DNA of 64,000 bases, from contig CAZJDV010000004.1 of the NCBI GenBank assembly GCA_964544865.1, positions 8,284-72,283 of the forward strand, given 5' to 3'. Made by a program: the position numbers and the translations under genes. Shown piece by piece: positions 1 to 10,235 of the stretch; position 1 is the stretch's first letter, and each line of letters begins with the position of its first letter. Source of the stretch: CAZJDV01 sp964544865 (lineage in GTDB: Bacteria; Chloroflexota; Dehalococcoidia; Lucifugimonadales; CAJWER01). The notes beneath the pieces are model-generated. The model was not told where the DNA came from and ran no database searches. It saw nothing but the letters and a program-made list of their open reading frames with translations.

Positions 1-324
1 ATCCAGGTCCTGACCGAGCCCAAGGACGCCCTGGTGAAGCAGTACCAGGCGCTGTTCCACATGGACAACGTCGAGCTCGAGTTCACCGACGAAGCGCTGG
101 TCGCCGCGGCGGATGCCGCTCTCAAGCAGGGCACGGGCGCGCGCGGTCTGAGGTCCGTCATGGAGCAGACGCTGCTTGACGTGATGTACGAATTGCCGAC
201 GCTGACCGAGGTATCACGCTGTATCGTTGAGAAGGACGCCATTATGGGCGACTCGGACGTTCTTTTGGTGACGGAAAATGCCGAGCCGGTGCCCCTGCCA
301 TCCATTGAGCGGAAATCGGCCTGA
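1..324 (+). CDS. clpX: ClpX C-terminal fragment (ATPase subunit of ClpXP protease)
   Basis: The reading frame is open from the first base, so this is the 3' end of a gene that starts outside the window; 107 codons remain. The residues match the C-terminal small AAA+ domain of ClpX: the EPKDALVKQYQALF segment, ELEFTDEAL, and the sensor-2 motif GARGLR followed by LLDVMYELP. ClpX unfolds proteins and feeds them to ClpP. The zinc-binding N-domain and the Walker motifs lie upstream and cannot be seen. It ends at TGA with no obvious hairpin after it. About 260 bases without a gene separate it from the next CDS, so the following aldolase-like gene probably has its own transcript. Confidence 0.93.
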   Translation: MQVLTEPKDALVKQYQALFHMDNVELEFTDEALVAAADAALKQGTGARGLRSVMEQTLLDVMYELPTLTEVSRCIVEKDAIMGDSDVLLVTENAEPVPLPSIERKSA

Positions 325-587
325 CCCTCTCTTGCCCCCGGTCCACCGGGCGGTTCGCTCGCCATGGCATCAGCCGAGAGGGATTGCTCGACGCCGGCGC
401 GGCCATGTACCCTTCGAGGTTTGAGCGGTGTTGACCTCCGACTGCCACGCGGCCCCGCCAACTGACGTCACACCTTCTATCCCCGGCTCCTGGGCGCACG
501 CGAATTCGCATTGGACACGGAGCCTTGAAGGCCAGGATTCCGTCCCATCGGTTAGCATGATGCTAGAAAACTATGAAGGAGAAGCGC

Positions 588-1553
588 ATGATCACGGTCG
601 ATGAAGCCAGGGCGAAGATGGACGGTGTCGTCATACCGCTGGCGACGATTTTCAAGGAGGACCTATCGCTGGACGTCGATGCGACGCAGCAGAACGTCCA
701 GTGGATCGTCGACCAGGGGGCGAAGCCGGGAAATACGGTATTCATCGCCGTCGGCTCCGGCGGGGATTTCACGGTCATGACCACCGAGGAGCGCAAGGCG
801 GGGATCAAGGCCATCGCCGAGGTCGCAATCCCCAATAACATCCCGACCTTCGCCAGCGTACAGAGCACCGACATCCGGACCACCATCGAGCTCTGCCAGT
901 GGTGCGAGGAGGTCGGCGTCGACATTGTCCAGATGAGCAGCGCCTACTACTACGATGTCAAAAGAGACGACATCATCGCCTGGGTCAAGGAAGTGGCCAA
1001 GCATACGGACGTGGGATTCGCCGCGTATAGCCACTGGTACAGCGGCTCGAAATACGACATGACCATGGACGTGGCCGAGGAGATTCTCAAGATCCCCAAT
1101 ACAGTGGCGGTTAAGTGGGGCTCCCCGAATCTGGACAACTACCTTGCGGGCATCAAATATTTCTTGCCCAAGGCGGCGGTCGTGAACAACGGCCCGTTGA
1201 GCATCTACGGCTATCAGCTTGGCGTCAAGGCCTGGGTCAGCCACGTCCCCAATTTCTTCCCGCAGCACTCCTGGGCCGTCCACGAACTGATGAAGACCGG
1301 TAGGTTCGACGAGGCCGAGCGCGTCTTCGATGAATTCGACATCGAGTACGATCTTATCCGGGGCGCCATCAACTCACAGACCGCCGGCGAAGGTGTTTTC
1401 GTCAAGCCGTTCATGCGCCACATGGGCCGGCCTTCGGGACCGTCCCGTCTTCCCTCCCGTGAAGACGTGGCGACGGACGAGATCATGCAGAGGATCAAGG
1501 CCCTCATGGACAGAGCGCCCGCCCTTGTCGAGAGCGCCGGAGTCGCCCTTTGA
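588..1553 (+). CDS. Dihydrodipicolinate synthase-like class I aldolase (DapA/NAL superfamily)
   Basis: A 321-residue (beta/alpha)8 aldolase. The Schiff-base lysine sits in VAVKWGS (about residue 176), and a tyrosine cluster in SSAYYYDV (about residue 121) takes the place of the PYY motif. GSGGDF replaces the usual GTTGE pyruvate-binding loop, so the substrate may not be that of true DapA. These enzymes condense or cleave pyruvate-type 2-oxo acids. I chose ATG 588 because AAGGAG (576-581) lies six bases upstream; an ATG at 573 would put that site inside the gene. The gene stands alone: the next genes run on the opposite strand. No lysine-pathway neighbour supports a biosynthetic role, so a catabolic sugar-acid or aromatic-acid aldolase is equally possible. 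Confidence 0.8.
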   Translation: MITVDEARAKMDGVVIPLATIFKEDLSLDVDATQQNVQWIVDQGAKPGNTVFIAVGSGGDFTVMTTEERKAGIKAIAEVAIPNNIPTFASVQSTDIRTTIELCQWCEEVGVDIVQMSSAYYYDVKRDDIIAWVKEVAKHTDVGFAAYSHWYSGSKYDMTMDVAEEILKIPNTVAVKWGSPNLDNYLAGIKYFLPKAAVVNNGPLSIYGYQLGVKAWVSHVPNFFPQHSWAVHELMKTGRFDEAERVFDEFDIEYDLIRGAINSQTAGEGVFVKPFMRHMGRPSGPSRLPSREDVATDEIMQRIKALMDRAPALVESAGVAL

Positions 1554-1660
1554 GACCCTGGGGCCGGCCGGTAGTGTGGTTCGTTCCCTTCGTACCGCGG
1601 ACGTGCGACCGTAAGGGAACAGGAAAGGACGAGCCCGTGGCCGCTGGACACGCCACTCTC

Positions 1661-1685
1661 CCGGTCCTGATGAGACGGGGACCGG
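1661..1685. repeat. Small inverted repeat between convergent genes
   Basis: CCGGTCC (1661-1667) pairs with GGACCGG (1679-1685) around an 11-base loop, in the 207-base gap between the aldolase-like gene and the end of rpsR. Its place between convergent genes suits a terminator, but there is no T-tract on either side, so the call is weak. Confidence 0.25.
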
Positions 1686-1760
1686 ATCCGCTGCCGTTCG
1701 GTCGCGGCTAGAGAGTCTGATCCCTCCAGACGCCCCTCGGGGAAACCACGAGATAGCTTC

Positions 1761-2114
1761 CTAGCGGCGCTGGTTCTGAATCGGAACGGTCAGGTGGCCG
1801 CGGCTCGTCGGCACCATAGCTAGGAATCGCGCGCGTTTGACGGCGAGGGCCAGGCCGCGCTGGTGCTTGCTGCACACGCCGCTCTTGCGGCGCGATTCGA
1901 TCGTCGCCTGGTCCGAGATGTACCGTCTCAGCACGCCGATGTCCTTGTAGTCGATGTACTTGACGTGATTGACGCAGAATCCGCACACCTTCCTACGCGT
2001 GTAATAGCGGGGCCTGCCGCGTCGGAAACCGCCGCCCCCGCCGCCAGGGCCACCTCTTCCGCCGCCGCCGGGCGGCCCGCCCCTTGGGGCCGGACTGCGT
2101 TGTTGCGTCGTCAC
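1761..2114 (-). CDS. rpsR: 30S ribosomal protein S18 with Gly-rich N-terminal extension
   Basis: The 117-residue product contains a normal S18 core from about residue 36: RRKVCGFC, then YKDIGVLRRYISDQ and the C-terminal KHQRGLALAVKRARFLA segment. S18 binds S6 on the platform of the small subunit. The first 35 residues are an extra Gly/Pro/Arg-rich tail with runs of glycine; the family is usually 75-90 residues. The gene is last in the rpsF-ssb-rpsR order, with a 32-base gap after ssb, which is the standard bacterial arrangement. It ends with TAG, which shows that TAG is an ordinary stop in a core gene of this genome. Confidence 0.95.
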   Translation of the reverse strand: MTTQQRSPAPRGGPPGGGGRGGPGGGGGGFRRGRPRYYTRRKVCGFCVNHVKYIDYKDIGVLRRYISDQATIESRRKSGVCSKHQRGLALAVKRARFLAMVPTSRGHLTVPIQNQRR

Positions 2115-2146
2115 GTCATGAACCTCTCTGTCGTTTAATGATTATC

Positions 2147-2554
2147 CTACCAGGGCAGATCTTCGAGATTGCCCGCCGGGGCGCCCGCCGCGCCCTCGGC
2201 CTCACTCGCACCCTCTTCAGTCATCACCGCCCGGTCAAGGAAGAGTACCTGAAACGCATTTATCTCATTGCCGGCTCTCGGCTCTCCCTCCCGGCTGACG
2301 TAAGGGCTGCTGCTCAACCTGCCGTCAACGTATACCTTCATACCCTTGACCACGAACTGGTTGCACTGCTCGGCAAGCCGGTTCCATGCATTGACTCTGA
2401 ACCACTCGGTCTCTTCGTGCTTCTCACCGTCGGCCGATGTCCACCTTCGATTGGTGGCGACACGGAACGAAGTTACCGGGTTTCCGTTCGGCGTATAACG
2501 CATCTCCGGCTCGGTGCCAACGTTCCCGATGACTGAGATCTTGTTCATGGTCAT
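2147..2554 (-). CDS. ssb: Single-stranded DNA-binding protein
   Basis: A 135-residue SSB with one OB fold: MNKISVIGNVGTEPEMRYTP at the start, then SFRVATNRRW, EWFRVNAW and VYVDGRLSSSPY. It coats single-stranded DNA during replication and repair. The C-terminal tip, which normally recruits partner proteins as DDDIPF, reads NLEDLPW here: acidic and hydrophobic, but ending in Trp. I chose ATG 2554 because an AGGGGG site precedes it by six bases; an in-frame ATG at 2548 is also possible. It lies between the two ribosomal protein genes of the operon. Confidence 0.95.
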   Translation of the reverse strand: MTMNKISVIGNVGTEPEMRYTPNGNPVTSFRVATNRRWTSADGEKHEETEWFRVNAWNRLAEQCNQFVVKGMKVYVDGRLSSSPYVSREGEPRAGNEINAFQVLFLDRAVMTEEGASEAEGAAGAPAGNLEDLPW

Positions 2555-2594
2555 GGCGTACCCCCTGAATCCCGTCGGCAACAATGGCGAGTCG

Positions 2595-2891
2595 TTACGT
2601 TCGTGTCACCAGGAATCTTATGAGATCTTGAGCGGCGCCCAGGCTCCGCTTGAGCTCCGTGACGGCGCTCGCGTTCAACGAGAACTTGGCCAGGATATAG
2701 TTGCCCTCGTTGAACTTCATGATTGGGAATGCAAGCCGTTTGAGTCCCCAATTCTCGTGCTCCGCGATGGAGCCGCCGGCATCCGTGATGAGCTTATCGA
2801 CCCGCTCCACGGTAGCGGTAATCTCCTCCTCCGTCGCCTCCGGACTGAGCACAAACACAACTTCGTAATCTCGTACTCGCTGAACTACCAA
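2595..2891 (-). CDS. rpsF: 30S ribosomal protein S6
   Basis: A 98-residue S6: RDYEVVFVLSPEATEEEI at the N-terminus, WGLKRLAFPI in the middle and NYILAKFSL toward the end. It pairs with S18 in the 30S platform. The start is TTG at 2891, with AGGAG about five bases upstream; a nearby ATG (2895) is out of frame and hits a stop at once. It is the first gene of the rpsF-ssb-rpsR transcript, 33 bases downstream of a clear extended -10 promoter. Confidence 0.94.
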   Translation of the reverse strand: MVVQRVRDYEVVFVLSPEATEEEITATVERVDKLITDAGGSIAEHENWGLKRLAFPIMKFNEGNYILAKFSLNASAVTELKRSLGAAQDLIRFLVTRT

Positions 2892-2923
2892 ATCATCTCC
2901 TGAGTTGCCGCATGATGGACTGC

Positions 2924-2932
2924 ATTATAGCA
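2924..2932 (-). promoter_or_regulatory. Extended -10 promoter of rpsF-ssb-rpsR
   Basis: Read on the minus strand, TGCTATAAT is a perfect TGn plus TATAAT extended -10. No good -35 lies 16-18 bases upstream, as expected for extended -10 promoters. The predicted start site is about 25 bases before the TTG of rpsF. Confidence 0.6.
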
Positions 2933-3049
2933 TGTGGGTGCTGTGACGGTACAGTAGCGGAACTGGTCCCGGAATCGTGCGTCCAAGCTTCGCAGCATGA
3001 CCCAGGGGTGTCCGCGCGGAGGTGACTCCAAAGCTGGCCTGGAGGGCCG

Positions 3050-3808
3050 GTGAGCGATACAATGGCCCTCATGGAGATTCTGTCGATTCCGCCCAAAGAG
3101 GGCATTTGCCTGGCGATCTCTCTGGGCATCGTGGACTACCGCGCCGCCTTCACCCTGCAGCGGCGTCTGCATGAGCGCGTGGCTGTGGACGACCTTCCCG
3201 GCGTGCTGTTGCTGCTGGAGCACCCGCATGTCTATACGCTGGGCCGGCGCGGGAGCCGCGACGACATCTTGGTGACTCAGGACAGGCTGGCCGAGCTGGG
3301 GGTCGAGGTGCACCATGCCGACCGTGGCGGCGAGGTCACCTACCACGGTCCTGGCCAGCTAGTGGGTTACCCCGTCGTCAACCTGCGGAAATGGGGTGAC
3401 GGACCGCTGCGATTCGTCCGGGCGCTGGAAGCTGTGCTCATCGCGACGTTGAACGAGTTCGGGATCAAGGCGGGGAGCGAGCAGCGCCCAACCGGCGTGT
3501 GGGTGGGCGACGCGAAGATATCCGCCATCGGTGTGAAGGTCAGCCGGGGGGTGGCCACCCACGGGTTCGCCCTTAACGTCGGTCCCGACCTGTCATACTT
3601 TGATCACATCGTGCCCTGCGGAATGCCGGATGGGCGCGTCGCGTCGATGGAGTCGGTCCTGGGGGAAACCGTCAGCGTCCCCTCCGTGATCCCGGTCGTG
3701 GCGCGCCACTTCGGCCGTGTCTTCGGCCTGGACATCACAACGACGGCATTGGCGGATCTCGGCGAGACCATGGAGGAGCCGGCGTCGGCCGGGTTGGGAA
3801 ATGTCTAA
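3050..3808 (+). CDS. lipB: Octanoyl-[acyl carrier protein]:protein N-octanoyltransferase LipB
   Basis: LipB moves the octanoyl group from acyl carrier protein to lipoyl domains, the first step of lipoate synthesis. Family motifs are complete: RGGEVTYHGPGQLVGYP (residues 92-108), the catalytic Lys in GDAKISAIGVKV (K156) and the catalytic Cys in HIVPCG (C190). The product has 252 residues from GTG 3050. The true start is uncertain: GGAGGG sits only three bases before this GTG, while ATG 3062 and ATG 3071 have no better site. The gene is followed after 21 bases by dgkA and probably shares its transcript. No lipA lies nearby. Confidence 0.93.
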   Translation: MSDTMALMEILSIPPKEGICLAISLGIVDYRAAFTLQRRLHERVAVDDLPGVLLLLEHPHVYTLGRRGSRDDILVTQDRLAELGVEVHHADRGGEVTYHGPGQLVGYPVVNLRKWGDGPLRFVRALEAVLIATLNEFGIKAGSEQRPTGVWVGDAKISAIGVKVSRGVATHGFALNVGPDLSYFDHIVPCGMPDGRVASMESVLGETVSVPSVIPVVARHFGRVFGLDITTTALADLGETMEEPASAGLGNV

Positions 3809-3829
3809 CGTGCTGGCACGCGACGCCTC

Positions 3830-4156
3830 GTGAACGCGGTGCGGTATTCGTACGTCGGACTCAGTGACGGTGTGCGGCGCCACACGTCCTTTCGACAGGA
3901 GGTGGCCGCCGGCGCGGTCCTCGCGCCCCTGGCCGTATGGCTGGGCGATGACGGACTGCAACGCGCGGCTATGCTAAGCTCGTTAGTGCTCGTGCTCATA
4001 GTCGAGCTGTTGAATTCGGCGGTCGAAACGGTCGTCGACCGCATCGGCACGGAGGAGCACGAGCTTTCCGGGCAGGCCAAGGACCTGGGCTCCGCGGCGG
4101 TGATGCTGTCGCTGCTCAACGTGCCGCTGGTCTGGGGCCTAATACTACTGGGGTAA
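3830..4156 (+). CDS. dgkA: Diacylglycerol kinase family membrane protein (DgkA)
   Basis: A 108-residue integral membrane kinase. The signature ELLNSAVETVVDRIG, then ELSGQAKDLGSAAV, is the DgkA active-site region with its conserved Glu and Asp residues. Three hydrophobic stretches (about 27-40, 47-62, 90-107) fit the three-helix fold. It phosphorylates diacylglycerol or undecaprenol at the membrane. GTG 3830 is the only start after the in-frame stop that coincides with the end of lipB. Confidence 0.88.
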   Translation: MNAVRYSYVGLSDGVRRHTSFRQEVAAGAVLAPLAVWLGDDGLQRAAMLSSLVLVLIVELLNSAVETVVDRIGTEEHELSGQAKDLGSAAVMLSLLNVPLVWGLILLG

Positions 4157-4214
4157 GCCCAGACCTGCCCGGCCGATTCACCCCTGAGCACTTAAGAACC
4201 AGGACGATGACAAC

Positions 4215-6554
4215 ATGAACTTGTCACGATTGCTGTTTAGACTCTTGCTTGGGCGGAGGCTGCCTATCACCGGCGGGATCATGACGGCGCCGGGCATCAC
4301 CGGCCTTGTGACCATCCGGCGAGACGGCTACGGAGTTCCATACGTCGAGACTGAGTCGAACGAGGACGCCTGGTACGGCGTCGGTTTCTGCCAGGGGCAG
4401 GACCGCCGCTTTCAACTCGAGATGGTGCTGCGGGTGGCCCGGGGCACGCTTAGCGAGCTGCTGGGGGAGAGCTATCTGAGCGTCGACCGGCTTTCGCGGC
4501 AGATAGGTTTCGTCCACTACGCGGTGCCTCAGATGGACGCCATCGAACCGGGGACCGTTCGCGTTCTGGAGGCCTTCGCCCGCGGCGTCAACGAGGGCTC
4601 GACCCTTGGGGTCAAGCGGCGCGCCCACGATTTCACGCTGCTGCGAGGCAGGCCGTCGGCCTACTCAGCCCTGGATGTCATCGCCATCGGCAAGCTCCAG
4701 GCGTTCCTCCTGGCGTCTAACTGGAACATCGAGCTGGCACGCTACCACATCCTTAGCGAGGACGGCCCGGAGGCCCTGGAGGCATTGGATCCGGGCTATC
4801 CGGAGTGGCATCGCGTGACGGCGCCGCCGGGCGTGCCGCAGGGCCCAGCCGCGGATAGGCTGGCCGAGGATCTGTCCGCGCTGCGAGAGGTCGTGGGACA
4901 GGCCGGAGGCTCCAATAGCTGGGCCCTGGCACCGTCACGGACGGCGGGGGGCCGGGCCATCCTCTCCAACGACCCGCACTTGCGGCCCACCCTTCCGCCG
5001 CACTGGTACTTCGCCCATGTCCGGACCCCCGAGTGGGCCGCGGCGGGGGCCACCTTCGCTGGGGCGCCCGCCTTTCCCGCGGGCCACAACGGTTTCGCGG
5101 CCTGGGGTATAACGGCCGGTTTCGTGGACAACAGCGACCTGTTCCTGGAAGAGCTGGGCCCAGACGGTCGAAGCGTGCGCCAGGGCGATGGCTTCGCGCC
5201 GTGCGAGGTCCGCGAGGAGGTCATAGCCGTCAAGGGCAAGCCCGATGTGGTGGAAAAGATCGTCGTAACACCTCGAGGGCCTATCGTGGGCGAGGCGGTG
5301 GGCGGCGGCGTGGGCGCGATGTCCCTTCGGGCCACCTGGCTGGACCCGCGGCCGGTCAACGGGCTGATGGGGGTCCATCGAGCAGGGTCGTTCGAGGAGT
5401 TTCGGACTATTTGCGAGGCGTGGCCGCTGTCGTCCCTGAACATGCTCTACGCGGATACCTCGGGCGCCATAGGCTGGCAGCTAATGGGAGATGCGCCCAG
5501 GCGTCGCAAGGGCTGGGGCACCGTGCCGCAGCCGGGCTGGGAGTCAGGCTCGGGCTGGGAGGACGGCCTGGTTCCCTTCGAGGAGATCCCACATGCTGAA
5601 GGACCGCCGGAGGGCATCCTGGCCTCGGCCAACAACAGCCCCACGGCCTCAGGCGAGGGGCCATTCCTGGGCGTCGACTGGCTCGACGGATACCGCGTCG
5701 GACGCATTTTCGAGGCCCTGGAGTCCAGGGCGGACTGGGACGTTGCCGCGACCCTGGCGCTGCACCTGGACAACGAAAGCCTGCCCTGGCGGGAGCTGCG
5801 AGGGATCGTGTGCGGGTCGAGCCCCGGGGGACAGGACGCGCGGCGCGCCCTGGAGCTCCTGGAGCCGTGGGACGGTGTTTTGAGCGCCGGCTCCCCCGCG
5901 GCCACGGTGTTTCAACTTTTCCTGGCGCACATGCACCGGCAGGTAGCGCTGGCGAAGGCGCCACGCTCCTGGGCCTGGGCGGTAGGCGCAGGACCCAACG
6001 CGGTAGTCCCCCGGACGATGCTGCTGGCGCGTCGCGTGGGACACCTGGTCCGCCTGCTGAGAGAGACGCCGGAGGGCTGGTTCGAGAAGGGATGGGACCA
6101 GGCCATCGAGGACGCCCTGGCGGCGGCCGTCAAACACCTGAGGGCCGCGTACGGCGACGACGAAAGCGAGTGGGCGTGGGGCGCCGTCCGGCCTCTGACT
6201 CTGCGGCACCCCGTGGGAGACCGCAAGGTCCTGGGCGGCGTCTATAATCTCGGCCCCTTCCCCTGGGGCGGCGACACCAACACGATCTCACAGGCCACCG
6301 CAGCTCCCGACGACCCGCTGGCCAACCCCATGGCCATTGCGTCGATGCGCATGGTCATCGATTTGGGGAATTGGGAGGAGTGCCGGTTCGTGCTGCCGGG
6401 CGGCCAGTCGGGCAACCCGCTGTCGCCGCACTACGACGACATTCTTCCCCTGTGGAAGCGCGGGGAAGGCGTTCCCATCGCGTGGTCGCCGGACAGGGTC
6501 AGAGAGATTGCCACGACCACGCTAACCCTGTCACCGCCGTGGGCGCAGTCCTAA
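4215..6554 (+). CDS. Penicillin acylase family N-terminal-nucleophile hydrolase (S45)
   Basis: The 779-residue precursor follows the penicillin amidase plan: an alpha-chain with RRDGYGVPYVE and CQGQDRRFQLEM, a spacer, and the autocleavage site GGSNSWALAPS with Ser233 as new N-terminal nucleophile, followed by SNDPHL. Known members hydrolyse amides such as beta-lactam side chains, acyl-homoserine lactones or cyclic lipopeptides; the substrate here cannot be told. No signal peptide is evident, only a short basic-hydrophobic start, so the enzyme may stay in the cytoplasm. Its last bases overlap the 3' end of the convergent broken lipoprotein gene by four bases. Confidence 0.9.
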   Translation: MNLSRLLFRLLLGRRLPITGGIMTAPGITGLVTIRRDGYGVPYVETESNEDAWYGVGFCQGQDRRFQLEMVLRVARGTLSELLGESYLSVDRLSRQIGFVHYAVPQMDAIEPGTVRVLEAFARGVNEGSTLGVKRRAHDFTLLRGRPSAYSALDVIAIGKLQAFLLASNWNIELARYHILSEDGPEALEALDPGYPEWHRVTAPPGVPQGPAADRLAEDLSALREVVGQAGGSNSWALAPSRTAGGRAILSNDPHLRPTLPPHWYFAHVRTPEWAAAGATFAGAPAFPAGHNGFAAWGITAGFVDNSDLFLEELGPDGRSVRQGDGFAPCEVREEVIAVKGKPDVVEKIVVTPRGPIVGEAVGGGVGAMSLRATWLDPRPVNGLMGVHRAGSFEEFRTICEAWPLSSLNMLYADTSGAIGWQLMGDAPRRRKGWGTVPQPGWESGSGWEDGLVPFEEIPHAEGPPEGILASANNSPTASGEGPFLGVDWLDGYRVGRIFEALESRADWDVAATLALHLDNESLPWRELRGIVCGSSPGGQDARRALELLEPWDGVLSAGSPAATVFQLFLAHMHRQVALAKAPRSWAWAVGAGPNAVVPRTMLLARRVGHLVRLLRETPEGWFEKGWDQAIEDALAAAVKHLRAAYGDDESEWAWGAVRPLTLRHPVGDRKVLGGVYNLGPFPWGGDTNTISQATAAPDDPLANPMAIASMRMVIDLGNWEECRFVLPGGQSGNPLSPHYDDILPLWKRGEGVPIAWSPDRVREIATTTLTLSPPWAQS

Positions 6555-7020
6555 CTGTCGTCGAGGGCCTTGATCTCGCCGGTCTCGGTGATGTCCACCG
6601 CGTAGCCCTCGATGGCGGAGGGAATCTGGCGGAGGAGATCAGTGGTCTTCTTCACCACGAGGACCCTGATACACGGCGTCTCTGAGCATTCGCCCTGGTT
6701 GACGCCGACGACGCCGGACAGCCCCATGAGGCCGTCCTCTTGCTCGCCGAGGACCTTTCGATGGTCTTCCTTGGCAACGAGTCCCCGTTCGGCGGCGGTG
6801 GTGTACCTTGTTTGCCGCACGCCACCACCATGAAGAGCAGAAGGGCCGCGGCGACTATGGTAGCGTCTCTCGAAAAACGTATTGCGGTCGGGGGTATTAC
6901 GGCGTGCGGTTCGGGTTCCGGGCCAAGGACTCTAGCGATGGTGAAGGGCCGAAGCCGTCTATCAATAGCCTCGTGACTGATATCGTGGTGGTGACCCGCA
7001 CGGCTAATACGCCAGGGCAT
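6551..7020 (-). pseudogene. Frameshifted small lipoprotein with a GVVGVG-type domain
   Basis: Two frames must be joined. The upstream frame encodes a hydrophobic segment ending in a lipobox (LLLFMVVAC, then GKQGTPPPP). The downstream frame encodes KEDHRKVLG, LSGVVGVNQGECSETPCIRV and IEGYAVDITETGEIKAL. Adding one base to the GGGG run (6783-6786 on the plus strand) would fuse them smoothly. The C-terminal unit resembles the short module found before trypsin-like domains, and the neighbouring protease pseudogene has the same module. The start codon is not clear, so the upstream limit is only the open-frame limit. Function unknown; probably an exported lipoprotein when intact. Confidence 0.55.
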
Positions 7021-7086
7021 TGGAATCGTTGTCCGTGCGTAAGAGGCTGGCGTTCGCCAGCCCCTTACGGTTTACCTGATGCTGCT

Positions 7087-8845
<1,759 letters not shown>

Positions 8846-9201
8846 CTCATCCTCCTAATCCCGACTCAGGTAGTCATACCCGCCGCATGCGCTTTCTTCG
8901 CGACCGGCTTCATCCGGGGATTATCAACACCTCTCGAACAACCATACGCCCAAAGGGCCCTTGCGTATTCAATATTCGATTCTAACGCACCGTCCTCTCT
9001 CGCGCATCACCCGTTCGGGTGATGTATATAGAGAGTAGTCTTCCCTCCACCGTCTACGAGATACCGCGCTCACGGCACACTCGCGCACGCAGTTTACTCG
9101 CCGAACGCCTCAATGTCTATCTGACCGTTCCTTGAGAGTGCGACGGCCGACGACCCGGCGCTTGCCCGTGCCGGCCGCCTCTGATCGCACCTTTGTCTGC
9201 C
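8846..9201. other. Divergent intergenic region with one strong hairpin
   Basis: No gene is supported here. A perfect hairpin, CATCACCC (9005-9012), loop GTTC, GGGTGATG (9017-9024), lies between the protease pseudogene and argF. Neither strand has a following T-tract, so an operator or RNA element is as likely as a terminator. The rest shows nothing recognisable. Confidence 0.4.
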
Positions 9202-9230
9202 TTGCCGAACCACGTTCGTGCTACTATATT
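9202..9230 (+). promoter_or_regulatory. Probable promoter of argF
   Basis: TTGCCG (9202-9207) and TATATT (9225-9230) are 17 bases apart. The predicted start lies about 14 bases before the GTG of argF. An overlapping extended -10 (TGCTACTAT, 9219-9227) is an alternative. Confidence 0.45.
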
Positions 9231-9250
9231 CTCCGAGTGAGGTGCGTACC

Positions 9251-10162
9251 GTGAAAGGCAAGGATTTTCTGTCGATCACCGACATATCGCCCGACGAAGT
9301 CGCGTCCCTGGTCCTGAAGGCGGAGCGAATAAAGAACGGCGAGACCGCCCGTCCTCTGGAGGGGATGATCGTCGCGCTGCTCTTCGAGAAGCCGTCCCTT
9401 CGCACTCGAGTGAGCTTCGAGGTGGGCATCCGCCGGCTTGGGGGCGACTGCGTTTACCTGGGTAGGGACGACGTGGGACTCGGGGTGCGAGAGCCCGTGG
9501 CGGACGTCGCGCGCGTCCTGGACAGGTGGGTCGACGCGGTCGTCGCCCGGGTGTCCTCGCACGAGAGCCTGGTGGAACTGGCCGCGAATATGACCGTTCC
9601 CGTGGTCAACGCCCTCTCGGATCTGGAGCATCCCGCGCAAGCGATGGCGGACCTGCTGACCATCCAGCAGCACAGAGGAGGTCTGCGTGGACAAAGCGTC
9701 GCCTACATCGGCGATGGGAACAACACCGCAGCGAGCCTGGCGCTGGCCTGCGCCTCGGTCGGAGCGGATTTCACTATCGCCGCTCCCGAAGGCTACAAGA
9801 TCGCGGAGGTCATCTGGACGGAGGCGACAGGGCGGGCCGAGGTTAGCGGGTCGAAAGTCGTATGGATCGAATCTCCCCGGGAGGCGGTCCGAGGCTCCGA
9901 CGTAGTCTACACCGATGTATGGGTGAGCATGGGGCAGGACGCCGAGACGGAGGCCCGACGTCGCGCGTTTCAAGGCTATCAGGTCAACGATGAGTTGATG
10001 GGCCATGCCAGGCCCGACGCGGTGTTCATGCACGACATGCCCGCCCACGAAGGCGACGAGATTGCAGAGGGCATGCTCGACCATCCCCGGTCCGTGGTTT
10101 TCGATCAGGCGGAGAACAGGCTCTACGCCCAGGAGGCGATACTGGTCGAGCTTCTGGGCTAG
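9251..10162 (+). CDS. argF: Ornithine carbamoyltransferase
   Basis: A 303-residue transcarbamoylase that makes citrulline from ornithine and carbamoyl phosphate in arginine synthesis. Visible motifs: the phosphate-binding loop EKPSLRTRVSFE, EHPAQAMAD at the HPxQ site, GDGNNTAASLALA, and FDQAENRLYAQEA near the end. The usual HCLP motif reads HDMP (Asp at about residue 262), so the active-site Cys is absent. I chose GTG 9251 because MKGKDFLSITD matches family N-termini and GAGGT precedes it by eight bases. No other arginine gene is nearby; der follows on the same strand after 73 bases. Confidence 0.88.
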   Translation: MKGKDFLSITDISPDEVASLVLKAERIKNGETARPLEGMIVALLFEKPSLRTRVSFEVGIRRLGGDCVYLGRDDVGLGVREPVADVARVLDRWVDAVVARVSSHESLVELAANMTVPVVNALSDLEHPAQAMADLLTIQQHRGGLRGQSVAYIGDGNNTAASLALACASVGADFTIAAPEGYKIAEVIWTEATGRAEVSGSKVVWIESPREAVRGSDVVYTDVWVSMGQDAETEARRRAFQGYQVNDELMGHARPDAVFMHDMPAHEGDEIAEGMLDHPRSVVFDQAENRLYAQEAILVELLG

Positions 10163-10235
10163 AGGCGGCCCCGCTGGCGCCCCTTTTCCCAGGCAGGTCA
10201 GGCAGGAGGGCGCCGCCCCTTTAGAGAGATCGTCA

